This document shows, one piece after another, positions 15,432-27,968 of a stretch of 64,000 nt of DNA. The position numbers and the translations under genes were made by a program. The stretch is from positions 45,131,226-45,195,225 of the forward strand of contig OX439131.1 in the NCBI GenBank assembly GCA_949318235.1, read 5' to 3'. The notes under the pieces were generated by a model. That model was not told the DNA's origin. It saw nothing but the letters and a program-made list of their open reading frames with translations, and did not search any database. This stretch comes from Ecdyonurus torrentis. Lineage: Eukaryota; Arthropoda; Insecta; Ephemeroptera; Heptageniidae. Every line of letters starts with the position of its first letter. Positions within the stretch are counted from its first letter, which is position 1.

Positions 15432-15780
15432 AAAGCCATAGACCACATAAAACAACATGTGATTTTTAATGAATAAACACGAAATGGAAGCTTCAAAACT
15501 GATGACAATTTTTACCAAAATGTTAATGTAGCCCCACGAGCCACGAGAGAACGTGAAAATACTGTAAAGTATGCAATTTGCGTGACTATTCATGTTTATG
15601 ACGTCAGAAACATGCAAAAATTAGTATGAATATGTTGTGCGGGTTGCATAAATCAAAATTTCTGATCACTGCTACGGAGCTACAGTTAGGTTTTGAGACA
15701 AACTAAAGTTATTTATGTAAGTCCCATCAAGTGTTTTGTGATATAAATGATTATGTTTTTCTCTGGTCTATTCCTTTAAA
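15432..15780. mobile_element. Family A MITE, copy 1
   Basis: About 350 bp, beginning AAAGCCATAGACCACATAAA and ending CTCTGGTCTATTCCTTTAAA, so the ends are inverted repeats of an AAAGG(C)ATAGACCA type. Inside are TGACGTCA(GA), GTGCGGGTTGCATAAATC and CTGCTACGGAGCTACAGTT. It has no coding capacity; the frame at 15405-15617 lies within the repeat and recurs in other copies. Further copies: 45.6, 46.4 (fragment), 48.5 (reverse) and 61.8 kb. Confidence 0.85.
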
Positions 15781-16595
15781 AGATGGTGCAAAAATCAAGC
15801 TTTAGTTAGTTTTTTGTTTCATGTTTCCATGAGCTTTATAGTAGGGGCGTAAAATAAGTTTTCAAAATTTGGCCAAAGTCACCCTACTTGATGATACTGC
15901 ACAATTTTCTCAACATTGTCTTAGAAATATGAGCAAAAATCGGTAAATTGTTAACTTTGCACATATGATTAATATCGTTCTATAACATCAACTTTTATAT
16001 ATTTTTTTATTGACATCTCTGAAAATCATTTTATATGATTGAAATTTTTATAAAAGATATTTGAAAGATTTCGTCTCTTGTTATTTTCGTGAAGCAAAGT
16101 ACGAATATTTTATTGATTCTGATTTGAATAATGATGCACATTTTTATAAAAAATTTTTGGAACTCGTATAAACATCAACCCCCAAATAAACTTTAGAAGT
16201 GGATAGATTATATAAATGTATCTTTCTAATAATATCAATAAATCACAATTTCAACTCTTATTGTCAACCTTTCATTAGTCATCATTCATCAAGGGAAAAA
16301 AAAAAAAAAAAAAAAAAAAGTATTCCATGTAACAATTGAAACTTGTATACGTGACTCGCTGCACATAGAACTAATAATATATTTATTATCATCTATTACT
16401 ATTGTATGTATACACATTTAGTAAACATCAACATTTTTTTTACGTGATGAAAAATATAATAAAAAATGCACTTGAATAGTTATAATTATAAAATAAAAAA
16501 ATAATATTGTGCTTATATGTAAATAATTTTAATTTTAAAATTACCCCAGTTTTTAATTTTGTGTTTATAAATGATATGCGAAAGACCAACGATAT

Positions 16596-16820
16596 ACACG
16601 TAAAAAATTAAATTTCTTAACGTATGCTGCATTGAACAAAAAAACTATATTCTAAAGCATTAAATGTTGTTATTTTGTAATAACATAACATAAGTAATAT
16701 GCTGAACATTATTATGCTATGTAGTATAATCACTATACAATATAGCATAAATTATGATTTTTATATTGAAATGTTGTTGCATTGAACATTTTTATTAACG
16801 TTTTTATTTTTGTTCGTGTA
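16596..16820. mobile_element. Family E MITE, copy 2
   Basis: Starts ACACGTAAAAAATTAAATTT and ends ACGTTTTTATTTTTGTTCGTGT, an imperfect inverted pair. The interior has the family words ATGCTGCATTGAACA, TAGTATAATCACTATACAATATAGC and AGCATAAATTATG. No coding capacity. Confidence 0.6.
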
Positions 16821-18344
16821 GATACAGATGAAACCAAGAAAGTATAAAAATTTAGCAAGGTTGTAACTTGAACATTAAATCATGATAAATGTTAATATAA
16901 TTTGTTTGAATCACGTTTATGTTACATTCAATTAATCAATACACCTATTACTTATACAACAACAAGAAATGATTGAAATAAACGACTTTCAAAATATTAC
17001 ATAATTACGTGTAGATTGTTTTTTTGATCGCATATAACAGATATTTAAATTTGCCACAGCGAAAAAAAAAAAAAAAGTCAAAGTCAAGAATTATATACGA
17101 TAACATTTATTATTCTTGTTTTATTTCGATTCCCACTAAAATATTATTGGCTTCTAAGTGCATGCAACGTTAATTCAACAAGGAAATCAAGAAGGTACAG
17201 TCATTTTACTAAAAAACAAATTTCTATTGGCTTATGGCCATTCAATGCTTTCAGATGGAGATTTTAGTTGACGCCAAACTCTATCTAAATACATGTTATT
17301 CCCATATGCCAATAGAATTTCATTTTTTATTGCAATGACCGTACAAAGACAATTGACCCAAAACGTCCCCTCCAAAAAAAATGCAAGCAATTCCCCACAA
17401 ACAAGAAAATAAATAATATTACATAAACTCCTTCAGTAGAAATCTCATATTGATGCGGTGTATAGTAAAGTTAGGTCATCACACAATAAAACACACACCA
17501 CTATAAACAAAGTCACTGAAGACAAGTATATGTTACTCCGCGAGTGGTCACCACGATATGACTGTCGGCTTGCTCGCGAGGATGCCACCTCACATAAAAC
17601 ACCATGTCCGCCTCAAAGAAGTATACGAAGAGAGAGGGGAGAAGAAGAGATAATATGTAAATTACTTTTTGTTATATAAGTCTAATTAAATATAATACAA
17701 CTGCATGATATGGATTTTAATTTATTTCTCTTTGCTATAATATTATAATGTAATAAGTGACATAGGGTCAAATTTATTTATGTAGATGAGTCAGTATTAT
17801 GTAATCATCAGGTTCTATATTTATAATATGTTCTCTATGTACTTGTTGTTATATCACATGTACAGACGTAATGACATAACTTTGTATTTTAATTATCTAA
17901 CGGTAATACTGAGGTGTACATCTCATCTATTTAAAATATGTTTTTGGCTTTGAATAAAGACGATTATTTAATAAAATACTATATTTTAAGGAGCAATATA
18001 TTTTATTTAATTATTTATTTATTTTGAATTACAATTAGTGGAATTGCAGCACGATCATATCAATATCCCTTAAATAATTTTTATTTATGTAATTAAAGAT
18101 ACATAAAATTTAATTTATTGACATAAGTCTGCATATGAATGCATTGTATTGTCATTAGAATATTTTTTTTAGTGAGTAAAATTTTACATTACAATATCTG
18201 TACATACACTCAATCACTCACTTGTCAGTGAGATCAAAATTCAAAATTCTATTTTTTTCTATAACAGAAAAGAGCGATGAAATTTTAAAAGCACTAACAA
18301 AAATTGATTGCATATTTTACTAGACTCAATTACTAACTCAATTA

Positions 18345-18486
18345 CAACAATAATTGGTCATTACAACATAATTTATGCTGTAGCGATTATGTAACATAGC
18401 ATAAATATTTCTATATAGCATAAATATTATGTATTATTCTAAAACAGCAACATTTATGCTATAAGACGCAAATTTTTATTCAGTGC
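18345..18486. mobile_element. Family E MITE, copy 3 (probably partial)
   Basis: Contains ACATAATTTATGCTGTAGCG, several AGCATAAATATT units and AACATTTATGCTATAA, then ends TTTTTATTCAGTG, similar to the ends of other copies. The left terminus is not clear. Confidence 0.5.
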
Positions 18487-18562
18487 AGCAGAATTAATGT
18501 AATTATTTTACTCCATGTGTGGAAAGAATAAAATTTTCAATATATGATAAACTTATGAAAGT

Positions 18563-18565
18563 AAA

Positions 18566-18620
<55 letters not shown>

Positions 18621-18635
18621 GAAAAGAAAAGAAAG
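18563..18635. repeat. Poly(A) grading into (GAAAA)n
   Basis: Two A runs separated by single G bases, then seven GAAAA pentamers (18601-18635). Confidence 0.9.
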
Positions 18636-19046
18636 ATATAGAAATTTATATTTCAGATTATTTAATATTATTTCTTTTATATCAATACTATTAACTCGGT
18701 AATATAGTAAGTAAAATGAATATATGATAAAATAATATATTATAAAACACGAAATACGATGAAAAAAATATTGATATTTTTATTTATAAAATATATAATA
18801 CTATACTGTATGTATATTATGGTGCTATATAAAACAAGAAAATAAATATTATTTTGATATTTAATATTCTTGATATTATATAAAGGAGCAAAGTTTTTTA
18901 GTTGCCTGACATTTTGTGCTGTATGATGATTAAAATGTTGAAAGTTATAAAATGTTTGATAAGCTTTGCTCGCGCAAGCTGACAAGATCAATAAAACGTG
19001 AAATTAAATAACTTTTTTCCTCGTGGTTTATGTTGCATGGTAAGGA

Positions 19047-19050
<4 letters not shown>

Positions 19051-19124
<74 letters not shown>
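19051..19124. repeat. (GA)n microsatellite
   Basis: About 74 bp of perfect GA. The open frames overlapping it on both strands are Arg-Glu or Ser-Leu repeats, not genes. Confidence 0.95.
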
Positions 19125-19125
<1 letters not shown>

Positions 19126-19699
19126 GTATTACAACGCAAGTTACACAAAGAGAGTGTCAATTGATTTACATTTATTATAAATAATGTCGATATATTATAC
19201 ATCAATACTCAATACGTAAGAGAGGTCTGCAGGGACTGCTGCTGATATTTCAACAACTAATGCAAAACTTTGATAAAATGAATTTAAATTTATATTTAAT
19301 TAAAAAATATATTTATAATGAAATTTATATAAATTTTTTCTTTGTGTAACAAATTAGAAACCAATTTTGAATGTCATTTGTTAAACTTAAAATTTAAAAT
19401 ATTGATAATTAATTTTTCAGTTTTGAGTAAAATTACATAGTTTTTTTTTTCTTCTTTCACAAACAGAAAATATTTTCAAAAATTAAACATTTACAAGGTC
19501 ACTCTAGTTTACATAATACAGGAGTAGTGTGTTTAACAACTGCCTAACAACAAAATATTATTATGTTGTAAAAGTGCAATATTTTGTACACACAAATGTG
19601 ACAATATAATTTAACATTCAAATAACTGGCGCTAAATTTGCCATGAAATTCTAATGAGAAAAACACGTGCTGAATTTGGTTTTGGTAAAATATAATAAC

Positions 19700-19987
19700 C
19701 ACTCTAAAAAATAGTGCACCACTTTATAGTTACGAATACCAACTTAATAAAGATAGTAACTTTTAAGTTATTATGAGTAGCTAAAATAATAATGCATTTT
19801 AACAAATTATTAAAAACAGCTAATTTAAGTTGTTTTTAATTTTTATTAAGCTATTTTAAGTTAAAATAGCTATTGTTAATAATTTGCTAAAATGCCTTAT
19901 TTTAGCTAGTAATAATTCATAATAACTTTAAAGTGATTATCTTAAATAAGTTAGTATTCGTAAAGTAATGCACCATTTTTTAGAGTG
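19700..19987. mobile_element. Family B MITE, copy 2
   Basis: 288 bp running from CACTCTAAAAAATAGTGCAC to GTAATGCACCATTTTTTAGAGTG, with a full set of inverted arms and the central TTAAGCTATTTTAAGTTAAAATAGC region. The terminal heptamer CACTCTA/TAGAGTG is perfectly inverted. Confidence 0.85.
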
Positions 19988-22900
19988 CACAATCGATCGT
20001 GGTAATATTTTACCATTCAAAATCTTGCAGCTAAATTTGCAATGTCATTCTTATGAGTTAAACGGTCGATGTAATTGTACATAGTAAAATACATTATTGA
20101 AATCGTGTGAACAGCATAATTTGTGACTTTTCCATGTATAACTCAATGTCTTATTTAAATCATTCATTTTATTCTTTAAACGAGGAAAAAAAGTGACTAA
20201 ATTTATTTAATAGCTTTTTCAGGGCTAAAATATCATGAAATAAATGTTACAATAAAATTATGACTTGAAAATTAACACAAAAAATATATCATTAATTTTC
20301 TAAGAATCAATATGGCTTAATGAAAACAATTAACTAATTAAGCATTACGTGGAACTTAACATTGCTTGTGATTCATTGCCAAATGATAGGAGACTATATA
20401 GTCCAAAATATCTTTTGCAATGTCTAGTATAGTGACAGTGAAAACCCCAAGGATCAAAAAATAAAATTCAAAATAAAATATTACCGCTATTAATTATATG
20501 AATGTTATTTAATGATACCTGAGTTATGACGTCACAATCTATATCACACACACACGCTCGTATATATTTTTTTTGTCATTGAAACTCAATTCATTAATAT
20601 TTTGAAAATAAATGTTCTAGATTTACTGTAATAATATAACGGAATCAACTAAATAAATCAAAGTTTCGTTTTATTTTATTTATATTTTTACCTTGAAAAT
20701 TTTAACCCTGAATTTTTGTAGATGAGTAAGAGAATGATTGTACGTACATACACGTATAGTTATATAGTGAAAGTAAACCAAATAGTTAACGTTAATTATA
20801 TTGCATCGAACTTATTAATCTTTAATGAAATAACATCACGAAGTTACATAAAAATTTATAACGTTTAACCTTCAATTTTATAATTAAGGGGAGGGGTCAG
20901 TGGGTGATATTTCAACAACTATGGCAAACTTTAATCAGAGATTTTTAATTTTTTGTTTTTTAATTGGGGGAAAAAATGAAAAATGTCAAGTTTATCACGT
21001 CTAATTTTTTAGTATTTTAGTAAATGGCGCTACAGTTTTGCAAAATAATAATAATAATAATAATAATAAAAAATAAAAAAAAAAAGGTAAAGAAAAAAAC
21101 AACTATTTTGTACATTTCATTTTTTTTTCTTCCAAAATTTAAAGTAAAAAAAAAGAGTCGATTTTGACTAGATAATTTGCAAAAAGTAACTAAAATTTAT
21201 TTCTTAACTTACAAAATTAAGTTCATCATTCTACAGAACTAATTATTTTATATGACATTTGACTCACATAGTCATTATGAACTTTACCGTTAAATATTGT
21301 TAAAAATGTATTAAGTTGTTATTATTTAACGTATTATAAAAGTAGCACTTATTGAGTCACGATCTATCAATATTTCCAATACAATTTCATTCATAATCTC
21401 CTTGATAATTAGTAATTACTATAGGTATATACACTCTCTTATGCAATATGGCAATTAAAATAATTATTTTAATTAATATTCATTAAGTTTAGCAATACAT
21501 TTTTCAAGATTATATGATTTTTTATTTTTTTATTTTTACAACCATGGGAAACTTTCAAATGTGTGAAATGTCTCACTTATATAAATGTAGGTTAATTTTT
21601 TTTTTTCCTTTCTTTGGAGTAATAAAATATTGTATTTTTAAGTAATTTTGACCGAATATAGAAAAAATAATTATATATAATAAACAGTAGTTTTACTTGT
21701 AATGAGCAAAAAAAAAAAAAAAAAAAAAAAATTGACATTACTTTATAGAACGTCTACATGTATAGATTTGTTTTACAATATGCTATTATAGCTGGCCAAT
21801 TTAAAAAATAAAATAATATTATACTGTACTGCAATCCTCACTTGAATTTTGTTACAATAAATACGTAAATATGTTAATAAATCAATAAATAAAGCAACAA
21901 ATAAATCAGTATGTTTTATATGTACATAAAACTGTAATAAAACTGAAAATTACATATTGTTACATGGACGTCTAATAAATTTCAAATTCAATTTGCATAA
22001 ATGCATAATGTAAGGCAGTGAAAAATGCATTTCTTTCGTCTTATTGCAAATTTTAATTCTTTATTTCAGCTTTTTTTTCTCGTTTAGATGGCGGGAAAAC
22101 AATTTTAAAATTTTTACGTGTTTTTTTTTTACCGGAAGTAGATCTTAGCAATCGATAAAAAAAAAAAAAAAAAACGCACGAAATGCATTTTTGTCACCTT
22201 ACCTTATCTAAATCTAAATTGATATACATACATACATATGTTTGTTTTTTTTTGTATACATACTGTTTCATGAGGTCTCCGATTGACTATAATATAAAGA
22301 ATCCAAATGAGGATGGTTTTTAAAGCGGACGATCACCCCGTCTCATTATCTGACATTTGAGTATACAGCAAGCAGAGAGGGGACCTCACATAGAGATAAG
22401 AAGAGTATATAACATAACATAACATGGACCCTCATGCAAAATAATCATCATTTGCAAAGCAAACCTAACGACTGTATCTTCTCGTCATCATAATATTTAA
22501 TAACATGCATCAGTGTTACTGATACAAATCTTTTATCGTAATATAAAAACATATAATGTTGTACTTTCATATAGGTTATTTCTTTTTGTTAAATTTCAAA
22601 ACTAAAACACCTAATTAATGCTAATGTTATACGTATAATATGATAATAATAATAAATTTATATCTATATAATACGTTATCATATTACCAAATCGTCTTTT
22701 ACATGTATAATATATAGAAAGTATATTATAAATATGATCATGCTTTAGGCTTTACTCGAATTACACACTTAATTATAATACTTAAATTATGTTATATGGA
22801 AAAACTATGTTATAGAAAAAGAACGCGATTTTTTCCCCCTACAGTTATGCATGATAGACGATGCTCTTTGATAAATAATTAAGGGTAGTGAATTTTTTGG

Positions 22901-23163
22901 GGTTTAAAGTTACACCCATTCAGGTGAAAGAGTGAAACCTGACATTACCGGAACCATGCACTATTTTTATGTTAGCTGGTGTTCTTTTTCTCGTCTGATA
23001 GCTTATGGTCAGTTGCATTACTGTATTTTAAGTCTTTTTTTTCTTTTTTTCTTCTTTTTTTTTGTACCCAATTTATGACGGGACAAATGATATGAAAATA
23101 CTTAATTAAGTTGGGCCTGCAGATGTATAAAAGTACAGTAAATAAAAAACTATACTTGGCTAC

Positions 23164-23211
<48 letters not shown>

Positions 23212-24470
23212 TTTCATCGGTTACTTTTTTCCGTCATTTAGAACCGAGAAAAAAGTTCAATGCTTCAGAGTGAAATTTTTTTTGATTTAAAAAGTTGCCA
23301 CCAGACCCCCCTAAGATCGCTCTGAAAAAATTTGTGTGCATTCAGGGTGCAACTTTAAGCATCAAGACTAAATTTTAGCATCCTAGGTTGAAAACTCTAA
23401 TTTTAGTAACGCCTTAACGGAAATTGATAGTTGCGAGCGTTGAACAACTCATTAATCATTATTATGAATCTAAAAAAAAAAGAAAAAAAAAAGAAAAAAA
23501 AGCAACAGCAACCAAGTTTCACTGGCAATTGCAGATCCAACTTTAAAATATTTTAAAAATTTATTTTATTTTCTAAAAAAAAAAAAAAAAAAAATCAATT
23601 AATTTTAATACTCAGAATTTACAGTTTTATTTTATTTTATTGACATTTTAATGAAAGTTTAAAGCTCGAAAACTTAATAATATAAATTTATAGTCCATAT
23701 TATGCACATGTTTGTCGTAACATAAATAACAAGCCTTATTTCACCTCTACTTCAAAGTTATATAAGTTTTGGATTTTGCTAGTAACCTTTTCAAAAGACT
23801 TGATCTGTAAATATGATATTTAATACGATTAAAGGATTTTATATTTGTCCTATTTCAATCAATTTTTTAATCAGTTAGTCACATCAATATAGGACAAACA
23901 ATAAGTATAAACAAACAAACAAATTAGCCAGGAGCAGTATGACATATTTTTCATGGTGGGCATATATATATTTATATATATAGTGAAATATTTCGACATT
24001 AAACACAACGTAAATATTTGAATGTGAACAACAATATGGCTGTCACGTCATATAATCAGCTGATTGATCTGATTTGATGGATCTTGACCCTGAATCTCAA
24101 TTGATCTACTTTCTAAACTTGCATTGCATCTTATATTATACTGTTTTGTTGTATATGGCTTATATAAAATAGAAACTTGCAGGAGAAAAATATAAGGATT
24201 TAATTAAAAAACTTTATGAAAGAACGCGTATGTTTTTGTTATGAAAATTTGTACAAGAAGAAGAAGAAGAAAAAAAGTTAAAGATAAAGAAGTGTATTCA
24301 AAAACTTGCAGTAGGAAAAGTTTGCTTTTCTTTTAAATTGTAAAATATGTCTATACAAAAACTTATTTTTTTTTTCCAGTTTTAAAAAACACTTGTGCGC
24401 GAAATTTTTACCAAAGTTATACAATTTGAAACCGACATTTTAAATATAAAAATAGAGTGTTCTTGACATT
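19988..24470. other. Non-coding block, homopolymers only
   Basis: A+T-rich with (TAA)n near 21045-21070 and A runs near 21711 and 23167-23206. A slightly G+C-richer patch lies at 22325-22395. No gene or defined mobile element is recognised. Confidence 0.5.
23167..23206. repeat. Poly(A) tract
   Basis: About 40 uninterrupted A, the longest homopolymer I noted, followed by TGCA. Confidence 0.9.
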
Positions 24471-24766
24471 TATAGACCGCTTGCACTCATATTTAAGAGC
24501 CGCCATTTTGTTGGTCAGGAATACATAGGCCAGCATAGGAAAAACGTCATTTTTATTTTTTTAATAGCAAAAGAAGCTTCAAACCTCAATCAAAGCCTTA
24601 TTTCTAGCTCCTAATAAGCTCGAAGGATATGAGAAAAATTTGTTGAGTTGAAATAAACAATTTTTTATGTGAAAAATTAGGAAAAACGAAGTTTCCCCTA
24701 TGCTGGACAATGCATTAGTCACCACAAACATGGCGACAAAGCGCAAGGATGTGCAAGGGGTCTATA
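24471..24766. mobile_element. Family C MITE, copy 1
   Basis: The 296-bp element starts TATAGACCGCTTGCACTCAT and ends GTGCAAGGGGTCTATA, an inverted repeat of about 15 bp. Inside are GAGCCGCCATTTTGTTGGTC, CAGCATAGGAAAAACGTC and CATGGCGACAAAGCGCAAGG. The right end carries an extra GATGTGCAAG step absent from copy 2. No coding capacity. Confidence 0.85.
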
Positions 24767-24900
24767 TGTCCAAAATTATTTTGTTTATATATAAATCTTT
24801 TTATAACATTTAAATGATATTTCATTTTTGAATGTACTTGATAAAACCTCATTTCAATGAAATAATAATAATAAAAAATAAAAAAAAACGCATATTGAGC

Positions 24901-24935
<35 letters not shown>

Positions 24936-25636
24936 CATTTTAACAAAAATTGAAGTGTTTTGCTTGGTACACATTTTATTATTTTAATTACTCAAACATC
25001 AAAATCGATACAAAATGTTGTGTATGATGTTTATATTATACATTTTATTTCGTCATGAGTTTGAATTAAAAACACACATTTTTCCTTATTGCTGCCTCTC
25101 GTACACATACATACATAAACATTTTCCTGGTATATAGGTGGTACCATTCAGGTTTCAAATATATACTGTATGTATGTATAATATATAAATAATATAACAA
25201 TGTGCCGTGTTAAATTTTACATCCAGACTTATGAGCTTAAAGTTTCAAAACCCACATGGACAAAAATAAATGCGTACCTAGCTCGATTTTAGTAAGATTT
25301 ATTTTATATAACAACGAAATTTTAACATCACTGAATAGAAATTATGTTCTTCAGCACAGATAAATAATAATGTTGTACTTATCAATGATGCAATTCAAAA
25401 AATAGTAACTATGATTCTACTCTACAAAAATACGGACAATAATTATGAAAATTATTGCACCTAAAAATATTTAATTATGTTTATTTATTTATTATTGGAT
25501 CTATTTCCGATAAGTTAGGAACACTGGACGATGCTTTTTTTTTTTACCAACTTTGACGTCAGCAGCACTAGTACCCAGCATGTATTACAATGACGAGATA
25601 TAATAGCGACATTTTGGTAGCGCTAATTGCTCTCTA
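24767..25636. other. Non-coding block, nothing recognised
   Basis: A+T-rich DNA with an A run near 24906-24934. No gene or defined element. Confidence 0.5.
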
Positions 25637-25763
25637 ATGAGCTGTTCACAATAACGCGTAAATTCACGTATCTTTCACGTAAGAACTCAAATAACATTTA
25701 TTGTTGTATCTTTACGCATGTGTTATTATTATGTGAATTTACGCATCATTGTGAACAGCCCAT
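25637..25763. mobile_element. Short hairpin MITE
   Basis: The left arm AATGAGCTGTTCACAATAAC, followed by GCGTAAATTCACGTA, is mirrored by the right arm ending TGTGAATTTACGCATCATTG then TGAACAGCCCAT. About 40 bp per side pair, with a loop of some 40 bp containing TATTGTTGTATC. Single copy in the window; the target duplication is unclear. Confidence 0.65.
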
Positions 25764-25920
25764 AAAAACGGAATCGTACACTACGCTTGTAATGTAATGT
25801 TATGGAGCATCTATCTTTCAAATATCTATATATTAATATTAAAACCAACAAAACTTTACTATGCAACTATGCTGTACAGCAAAAGTATTTTTCACCATTA
25901 ATATAATAAAGCTCCACAAG

Positions 25921-26207
25921 TATAGACCGGTTGCACTCATATTTAAGAGCCGTCATTTTGTTGGTCAGGAATACATAGACCAGCATAGGAAAAACGTCAT
26001 TTTTATTTCTTTAAAAGCAAAAGAAGCTTCAAACCTCAATCAAAGCCATATTTCTAGCTCCTAATGAGTTTGAAGAATATGAGAAAGATTTGTACAGTTC
26101 GCAAATAAACTCTTTTTAAAAGAAAAATTGGGAGAAATGATGTTTCCCCTATGCTGGACAATGCATTAGGCACCACAAACATGGCGACAAAGCGCAAGGG
26201 GTCTATA
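25921..26207. mobile_element. Family C MITE, copy 2
   Basis: Nearly identical to the copy 1.45 kb upstream and in the same orientation: TATAGACCGGTTGCACTCAT at the left and AAAGCGCAAGGGGTCTATA at the right. The high similarity suggests recent spread or local duplication. The open frame at 25861-26064 is repeat-derived. Confidence 0.85.
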
Positions 26208-27353
26208 CGTTCTCTCTATTTTACAACATAGTAAAACAGTAAACACTCCCAAGAAAACAAAAATACAAATAATGTGCACACGACCACGATAATTTTTTTA
26301 CCATTCTTATGAGAAAAACACGCGCTGGATTTTAATGGTAAAATATCTTATCGCGGTCCTGTGTATACACCATAATTCGTAACATTTTTATTTTTCCGTG
26401 ATAATATATAATAGTACACATTATACTAAATTAACTTGTTTTTTAAAATTATTATATTTAATTGCTATAAAGTATGGTGATATTGAGTGTGTATAGGAAT
26501 GCTATTATGTATAATATAATGCGGTGTGTAAGCAGTACATACATACATACATATTATACAGTTCATTATACTTTCATGTTAAGTGTAGGTGCGTGAACAC
26601 GCGAGCAAACGAGCTAGCGACATACGTCACATCACGTCGTGTCATGTCGTGTCACGCATATTTGACGTGTCAACTGATGAATGTTCATACATACATGACA
26701 TTTTGTACGAGTAATCTCAGATCATCAAATGAGTGAGGGGGCGTATCACTGCCTCTGTCATTTTAAATCACCATAAGTGATTAATTTAATTTGCAAATTA
26801 GATTATGTAGAGTATAAAAAATCGCCATTTTTATATAATATATATGCATGATATTTTTAATAATAATAATTTTATTCATATTCTTTTTTTTTTATTGAAA
26901 TATATACAATATAAAATTAAATTAAAAATTATATAGGATAATATCGAGAGACGGAACTCACAGTCAGTGGGTGGTTATCAACGCATACTATTATTTATTA
27001 CATAAAAAAACGCGTGTATTGTATATTATTTCATCAAGATTTTTATCTATCTATAATAATGCACATTTAAAATATTTCGTTTCGTTTCGTTTTTTTTTTT
27101 TTTTTTTTTTTTTCCCTCTCTTTCCCTTCAATTGCGACTGACTTTGATCACGCACGCAACTTACCCATCTTTCAATATTTTACACACACAATTAAGTACG
27201 GGCCTTGGAATTTAGTTATTTTTTAATCAAACTATTTTGACATCACGTCATCTAAAAAAAAAAAATCATTTTTTTCAATAACTATAGTTATGATATATTA
27301 TATAATACCATTTGAAACACGCACTTGTTGTATAATATGGTTATTTTTCTATT

Positions 27354-27354
27354 A

Positions 27355-27425
<71 letters not shown>

Positions 27426-27447
27426 ACAAACAAACAAACAAATAAAT
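27354..27447. repeat. (AAAT)n to (AAAC)n tetranucleotide repeat
   Basis: About 94 bp of AAAT units, the last few changed to AAAC. Such A-rich tetramer arrays often sit at non-LTR retrotransposon tails, but no adjoining element is recognisable. Confidence 0.9.
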
Positions 27448-27917
27448 TACGTTACGCTAAAATCTACATTAGAAATAAAAGCAACAAAATGTTTAGATTA
27501 AATTTACAACAATTACAAAAGCAAACGTATATATACACGACTACGACAGTATTAGAGTTAAACTAATTATGTATATTAGTATCAGTTTCAAACAAACATT
27601 ACTTCAAACATAAGATGATTAAAATTAGAATGATTAAGATACACTTAAACACAACATAATTTTGTTGTTATACCTCGGATCTTAATAATTGACTTTGTTT
27701 TTATTATATATTTTCAAGTATATAAAAAGTAACAACAAGTTTTATCATTTATTTTTATCACTTCCTTAACTATAGCTTTTCTTATCACTAAAACCAATGA
27801 TATGCAAATAAAGAAAGAGAGAGAGAAAAAAAACGTAAAACACTCATTTTGTTTACACCATAGTTAATTTCAAACGTTCATTAACACCGTCTCAAAATTT
27901 TAATTAAAGTTCGTAAG

Positions 27918-27922
<5 letters not shown>

Positions 27923-27966
<44 letters not shown>
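27923..27966. repeat. (AT)n microsatellite
   Basis: About 44 bp of perfect AT repeats. Confidence 0.9.

Positions 27967-27968
<2 letters not shown>

Larger units (their letters stand above)
15781..19699. other. Non-coding block with (GA)n, GAAAA repeats and two family E copies
   Basis: Apart from the separately listed repeats no gene is recognised. A relatively G+C-rich patch at 17521-17660 has open frames on both strands but no confident splice sites. Confidence 0.5.

Noticed and set aside
27354..27447. (AAAT)n as evidence of a LINE
   Set aside because: No reverse transcriptase frame or recognisable 3' UTR adjoins it.
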